The notes below the pieces were generated by a model that had not been told where the DNA came from, did not search any database, and saw nothing but the letters and a program-made list of their open reading frames with translations. Below are positions 7,080 through 9,871 of a stretch of DNA of 9,871 nucleotides, in pieces. Position 1 is the stretch's first letter, and each line of letters starts with the position of its first letter. Origin of the DNA: an uncultured Clostridia bacterium (GTDB lineage: Bacteria > Bacillota > Clostridia > Christensenellales > Aristaeellaceae); NCBI GenBank assembly GCA_904420265.1, contig CAJFUU010000258.1, forward strand, positions 1 through 9,871, in the 5' to 3' direction. The translations under genes and the position numbers were made by a program.

Positions 7080-7221
7080 TTCCCCGCGGGGGCGCTCTCG
7101 AACCGGCAAACTCGCCGGAATTGCTGGAAAAGTCATTCCCTTCCCCGCGGGGGCGCTCTACGTAGGCGAATGCCATCGGATGGAACACAAGGGTCATTCC
7201 CTTCCCCGCGAGGGGCGCTCT
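7071..7221. repeat. Short-period array: three cores, two unrelated 33-nt intervals (CRISPR-like spacing)
   Basis: Cores at 7071-7098 and 7132-7159 are identical over 28 nt (GTCATTCCC, then TTCCCCGCGGGGGCGCTCT). The third, 7193-7221, differs only by one inserted A (CGAGGGG). The intervals 7099-7131 and 7160-7192 are both 33 nt and unrelated to each other, but each contains an inverted repeat: CCGGC-AAACTC-GCCGG in the first, CCAT-CGG-ATGG in the second. I do not call this a CRISPR. The same core starts the 180-bp units, only three copies fit the spacing, and no cas gene is in the window. Confidence 0.7.
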
Positions 7222-7265
7222 CCCCTGCGCGGCCTTCCGGCGGAAGCCGTCTCGCATGGAAACGC
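7200..7265. repeat. Truncated right-end repeat copy
   Basis: After the last core the sequence TCTCCCCTGCGCGGCCTTCC resembles the start of the long units (TCTCCCTGCGCAGCCTTTCG). It then jumps, with small deletions, to GGAAACGCC, similar to the later AAAACGCC. Homology fades near 7265. It contains CTTCC-GGC-GGAAG as a small hairpin. Confidence 0.55.
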
Positions 7266-7437
7266 CACGGCATGGCTGTCCGATGGAGGGGTAATGAATC
7301 AGGCCGTCTCTGCTTCCGTACCGCGGCGGCGTTCATGGTCAGGGCGTCCTTTGCCGCCACTTTTCTGCCCTTCCCCGCCTCCTTGCGGCGCGGATACGGT
7401 TGCAGGTTTCGCCTGGGCCGGCGGCTATGGGACAAAC

Positions 7438-7528
7438 GCCGCTGGAGAGCGGCGGCCGTTTCTTCCGCTTTCAGCGGGAACGCTTTCTGTATTCCAGAAA
7501 ACGGGGCGGTAGTCAGGCTTGCCCCTTT
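7438..7528 (+). other. Cluster of four consecutive stem-loops, candidate structured leader or small RNA
   Basis: Within 91 nt: GCCGCT-GGAG-AGCGGC (7438-7453), CCGCT-TTC-AGCGG (7465-7477), TTTCTG-TATTC-CAGAAA (7484-7500) and GGGGC...GCCCC (7503-7525), the last followed by TTT. The AGCGGC arm of the first hairpin can also pair with CCGCT of the second, giving mutually exclusive folds. The last hairpin is only a weak terminator. No known riboswitch class is recognised. Confidence 0.4.
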
Positions 7529-7618
7529 CTGTACGGCCTCGCCCCTGCATGCGTTTTCCCTTGCCGCTTCGCGCTGCAGACGGCGGATGGAGTACGGCTC
7601 CCGTCTCTGGAAAATGCC

Positions 7619-7628
7619 GGGGGGGGGG
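7619..7628. repeat. Ten-guanine homopolymer upstream of the caspase-like gene
   Basis: An uninterrupted G10 tract about 96 nt before the GTG start. Such tracts are prone to slipped-strand length change and to sequencing error. A regulatory role is possible but not shown. Confidence 0.8.
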
Positions 7629-7724
7629 CGGAATGCGGCGCAATGGACCCGGTGAATTTCTACGTTTCTGGCTCTTGGCCCCGGTCGCGGGAGGCGGCAA
7701 GGGGCAAAGGCCCACGGAGGACAC

Positions 7725-9752
7725 GTGATTCGAAAGACAACGCTCACGGTTTTGCTGCTGGTGTTGTTTGCGTCGGTTTTCGCGGCCGGCGCATTTTCCG
7801 TGTCTGAAACCACGTCCCTGCCGGCGGACGGCCGCACGCACGTCGAACTGGCGGGCGAAGAGCTGCGCCTGTCTTTCACGCCCGCCGCAAACAGCGCTTA
7901 CGGCGTGTTTTTCTTCCCCGACGGCGAAACGGCGGCGGTGGACGCGCGCCTGTACGCGCAGGACGGGACGCTGGCGGCCATGGGCGGCGGTTCGGTGCGC
8001 CTGTTTGAGGCGCGTCTCAACGCCGGGGAGGTATATACGCTCGTGCTCAGCGGCGAAGGCGCAGGCCATGTGGAGGTTATGCGCTCCACGCTGGGACGCA
8101 GCTTTGAAAAGCCCATCGAACTGGAGGGAGAAAATCCTTCCTATGAAAAGTTGCTGGTGCGGGCGGGCGACGCGCACTGGTATGCCTTTACGGCGCAACA
8201 AAGCGGCCCGGCCACCGTCTATGCCGAACCCGCCGCCTACCCGGCGGGAAATATCCCGGCGTTGCGCGGCGTGCTCACCGACGCTTCCGGGCGCGTTTTG
8301 GCCGAAGCCGACGGCGGCGCGAGCGGCTTTGTGATGGATTGCGTGCTCGAGGCCGGGGCGCGCTACTGCGTGCGCGTCTGCGCCGCCGGCGAAGACACCG
8401 GCGCCTACCGTCTGGGCGTTTCTTTCGGCGGCGCAAACAGCGCCACGCCTGAAACGGTTGCGCTCTCGGCGCAATCCCTGACGCTGCGCGCCGGCCAGAC
8501 GCAAATACTCTCCGCGCAGGTTTTGCCTGCAAACGCGCATTCCGCCGTCACGTTCACCACTTCCAACAGCGCCGTGGCCACGGTGACGCAGACGGGCGAG
8601 GTGCGCGCCGTTTCCCCGGGCACGGCCGTCATCACCGCGCGGGCCTGGGGTGGGGCAAGCGCCGTTTGCGAAGTGACGGTGGAAGGCATCCCCCTCTCGG
8701 GCATCGGCTTTTCGCAAAGCGAACTGACGCTGCGCGTGGGCGAAAGCGTTTCGGCGGCGCTGGAATTTTACCCCGCGGATGCCTCGGACCGGCGCGTGCG
8801 ATTTTCTGTGGATGGTTCAAGCGTCGTATCCGTTTCCCCGGACGGCGTCGTCACCGGCCTTGCCGAAGGCACGGCGCGCGTCACCGTTACCGCGCTAGAC
8901 GGCGGCCACACCGACATCCTCGAAGTCTCGGTCGGGCCCGCCGCCGCCAAATTGCGCGCGCTCATCGTCGGCCAGCAGATGTACCAGGAATCGGTCAACA
9001 AGGTGCGCGTGGGCTCCATCAACACCGCGCAAAGCGTAGCCGCCATGCTGGAAAGCCAGGTTGTGGACGGGGAAAGTTACGAAGCCACCGTGCTGCTCGA
9101 TTCAACGCGCGAAGAAACTTTCCAGGCCATCCGCACCGCCTTTGCGGACGCGCAAGAGGGCGATATTTCCCTGTTTTACATCACCTGTCACGGTTATTAC
9201 GAACACGGAATGAGCTTTTTCGAGCTGTACGACGGCTCGGTCATCGCCGCGCGCGACCTGGAGCGAGAGTTGCGCAAAATTCCCGGCACAGTGGTCGTCA
9301 TCGCCGATTGCTGCGGCAGCGGGGGCCTCATCGGCGAAGCCTCCTCCCTCGAAGATTTTAACCGCGGCATCGTCAGCGTGTTTTCCGGACGCGTCGGAGA
9401 CGCGGCCTTTGCCGGCAGCAAGTATAAGGTTATTGCCAGCGCCTCGCTGGATCAGGACAGCTACCGCATCAGCTTCGACGAAAACGTGACCGAAAGCGAC
9501 ATGGCCACCGTGCTGGCCCGGGCCCTGTGCGACGGCGCGGGCTGGAGCGTGGGCAACGCCCGCCGGGCCGCGCTGCGCGCCGACCTGGACTATGACCGCC
9601 GCATTACATTGAGCGAAATTTCGCAGTTCATCAGCCGCCGCGTAACCTGGTATCTCAACGTAGCCGGGGAACTTGCCGGAGCCTCCGCGCCCTATGTGCA
9701 GAATGTACAGGTGTACCCGCAGGGGGACCCCTTCGTGCTGTTTGGGCGTTGA
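7725..9752 (+). CDS. Secreted caspase-like (C14/metacaspase-type) protein with PPC-like and Ig-like (Big_2) domains
   Basis: Large exported protein of 675 residues. Signal peptide: basic IRKT, then a hydrophobic core to about residue 23. Two beta-sandwich regions resembling PPC domains follow (about 38-122 and 130-235; the second has AHWYAFTAQQSGPATVYAEP and LEAGARYCVRV). Two Big_2-type Ig-like domains are at about 242-320 (TSNSAVATVTQTGEVRAVSPG) and 322-404 (VSVSPDGVVTGLAEGTARVT). The caspase fold begins at KLRALIVGQ (409). The dyad is His489 in YITCHG and Cys530 in IADCCGSGG, where metacaspases usually have DxCHSG; here the following His is Gly. Near the C-terminus DLDYDRRITLSE (620-631) fits a calcium EF-hand loop. 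The start is GTG, with GGAGG 4 nt upstream. Proteolysis of an unknown extracellular or wall target is inferred; family assignment is good, activity unproven. It stands alone after the 1.4-kb repeat island. Confidence 0.88.
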   Translation: MIRKTTLTVLLLVLFASVFAAGAFSVSETTSLPADGRTHVELAGEELRLSFTPAANSAYGVFFFPDGETAAVDARLYAQDGTLAAMGGGSVRLFEARLNAGEVYTLVLSGEGAGHVEVMRSTLGRSFEKPIELEGENPSYEKLLVRAGDAHWYAFTAQQSGPATVYAEPAAYPAGNIPALRGVLTDASGRVLAEADGGASGFVMDCVLEAGARYCVRVCAAGEDTGAYRLGVSFGGANSATPETVALSAQSLTLRAGQTQILSAQVLPANAHSAVTFTTSNSAVATVTQTGEVRAVSPGTAVITARAWGGASAVCEVTVEGIPLSGIGFSQSELTLRVGESVSAALEFYPADASDRRVRFSVDGSSVVSVSPDGVVTGLAEGTARVTVTALDGGHTDILEVSVGPAAAKLRALIVGQQMYQESVNKVRVGSINTAQSVAAMLESQVVDGESYEATVLLDSTREETFQAIRTAFADAQEGDISLFYITCHGYYEHGMSFFELYDGSVIAARDLERELRKIPGTVVVIADCCGSGGLIGEASSLEDFNRGIVSVFSGRVGDAAFAGSKYKVIASASLDQDSYRISFDENVTESDMATVLARALCDGAGWSVGNARRAALRADLDYDRRITLSEISQFISRRVTWYLNVAGELAGASAPYVQNVQVYPQGDPFVLFGR

Positions 9753-9776
9753 AAAGCGCCGTATCGCATTGCTTTT
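9752..9776 (+). terminator. Weak stem-loop directly after the caspase-like gene
   Basis: AAAAGC (9752-9757) and GCTTTT (9771-9776) can pair around a 13-nt loop, giving an A-tract/T-tract style stem right at the stop codon. A second weak possibility is AGCC (9782-9785) with GGCT (9797-9800) running into five Ts. Neither is a strong intrinsic terminator. Confidence 0.25.
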
Positions 9777-9800
9777 GACTGAGCCGCGGCGCAAAAGGCT

Positions 9801-9814
9801 TTTTCCCGGGAAAA
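9801..9814. other. 14-bp perfect palindrome in the right-end intergenic stretch
   Basis: TTTTCCCGGGAAAA is fully self-complementary, about 50 bp after the caspase-like gene. The remaining sequence to the window end (9815-9871) shows no start, ribosome site or family feature I can support on either strand. Confidence 0.5.
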
Positions 9815-9871
9815 TTTGCAGCCGGCAGCGCGCTGAAAAAAGAACCTCCCGGCCGTCTCTGCCGCCGTCCA

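Larger units (their letters stand above)
6425..7265. repeat. Mosaic palindromic repeat array (parent entry)
   Basis: No convincing gene. A G/C-rich core of about 28 nt (consensus includes TTCCCCGCGGGGGCGCTCT or the CGAGGGG variant) occurs seven times. Approximate starts are 6471, 6533, 6713, 6892, 7071, 7132 and 7193, with spacings of about 62, 180, 179, 179, 61 and 61. Long intervals are homologous to each other; short ones are not. Core and intervals contain many inverted repeats. Open frames on both strands through the array shift and lack ribosome sites or family features, so they are read as by-products of G/C-rich repeats. It resembles the REP/BIME-like interspersed palindromic families of uncultured Firmicutes; that comparison is from memory, not a search. 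Confidence 0.85.
7266..7724. other. Non-coding stretch between the repeat array and the caspase-like gene
   Basis: I see no credible gene. Frames open here on either strand run through the repeats or antisense to the caspase-like gene and encode Arg/Pro/Ala-rich, family-less sequence. Contents that can be pointed to are a cluster of hairpins (7438-7528), a ten-G run (7619-7628) and the ribosome site GGAGG at 7716-7720. No convincing -35/-10 pair is visible for the downstream gene. Confidence 0.6.

Noticed and set aside
7071..7221. A true CRISPR array
   Set aside because: Only three cores have the spacing, the core is shared with non-CRISPR 180-bp units, the intervals are themselves palindromic, and no cas gene is visible. 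Kept as a finding because of the regular geometry.
7026..7879. Small genes in the repeat island (plus-strand frame 7026-7655, minus-strand frame 7133-7879)
   Set aside because: They run through repeats and hairpins, have no ribosome sites or recognisable domains, and the second overlaps the caspase-like gene antisense.
9102..9794. Minus-strand open frame of 230 codons within the caspase-like gene
   Set aside because: It is antisense to the catalytic domain of a protein with clear motifs; no independent evidence of coding.

Overview
The window looks like a chromosomal segment from a G+C-rich member of the Firmicutes (Bacillota), probably an uncultured gut-type Clostridia. The evidence is the gene content (SEDS/PBP pair with an FHA protein, SpoIID/LytB-type protein, SH3b and Ig-like secreted proteins), strong GGAGG ribosome binding sites and the use of GTG and TTG starts. 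The lineage is inferred; there is no rRNA or marker phylogeny here.

Left part (1-3552, minus strand): a compact operon, read right to left. It encodes a membrane-anchored FHA-domain protein (TTG start), a FtsW/RodA/SpoVE-type SEDS glycosyltransferase (1 nt after the FHA stop) and a class B penicillin-binding protein (overlapping the SEDS stop as GTGA). The PBP runs off the left edge, but all three catalytic motifs (STFK, SCN, KTG) are inside the window. Together they form a peptidoglycan polymerase/transpeptidase pair with a candidate phospho-signalling partner.

Middle (3553-6312): a divergent intergenic region holds two extended -10 promoters and a perfect 9-bp-arm palindrome. Rightward follow a TauE/SafE-family anion permease and a secreted SpoIID/LytB-domain protein with a C-terminal SH3b domain, probably a cell-wall glycan-cleaving or amidase-enhancing protein.

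Non-coding island (6313-7724): 1.4 kb without a convincing gene. It contains a strong hairpin, then a mosaic repeat array made of a G/C-rich palindromic core of about 28 nt. Cores recur either every ~180 bp (three tandem ~180-bp units with a UUCG-type hairpin) or every ~61 bp with unrelated 33-nt intervals, which superficially mimics CRISPR. A cluster of consecutive hairpins and a ten-G homopolymer lie between the array and the next gene.

Right part (7725-9752): a large secreted caspase-like (C14/metacaspase-type) protein. It has a signal peptide, two PPC-like beta-sandwiches, two Big_2 Ig-like domains, a His/Cys protease core and a C-terminal EF-hand-like loop. The last ~120 bp hold weak stem-loops and a short palindrome but no recognisable gene.

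Cell-envelope biology dominates. The least explained parts are the repeat/hairpin island and the exported caspase-like protein behind it.
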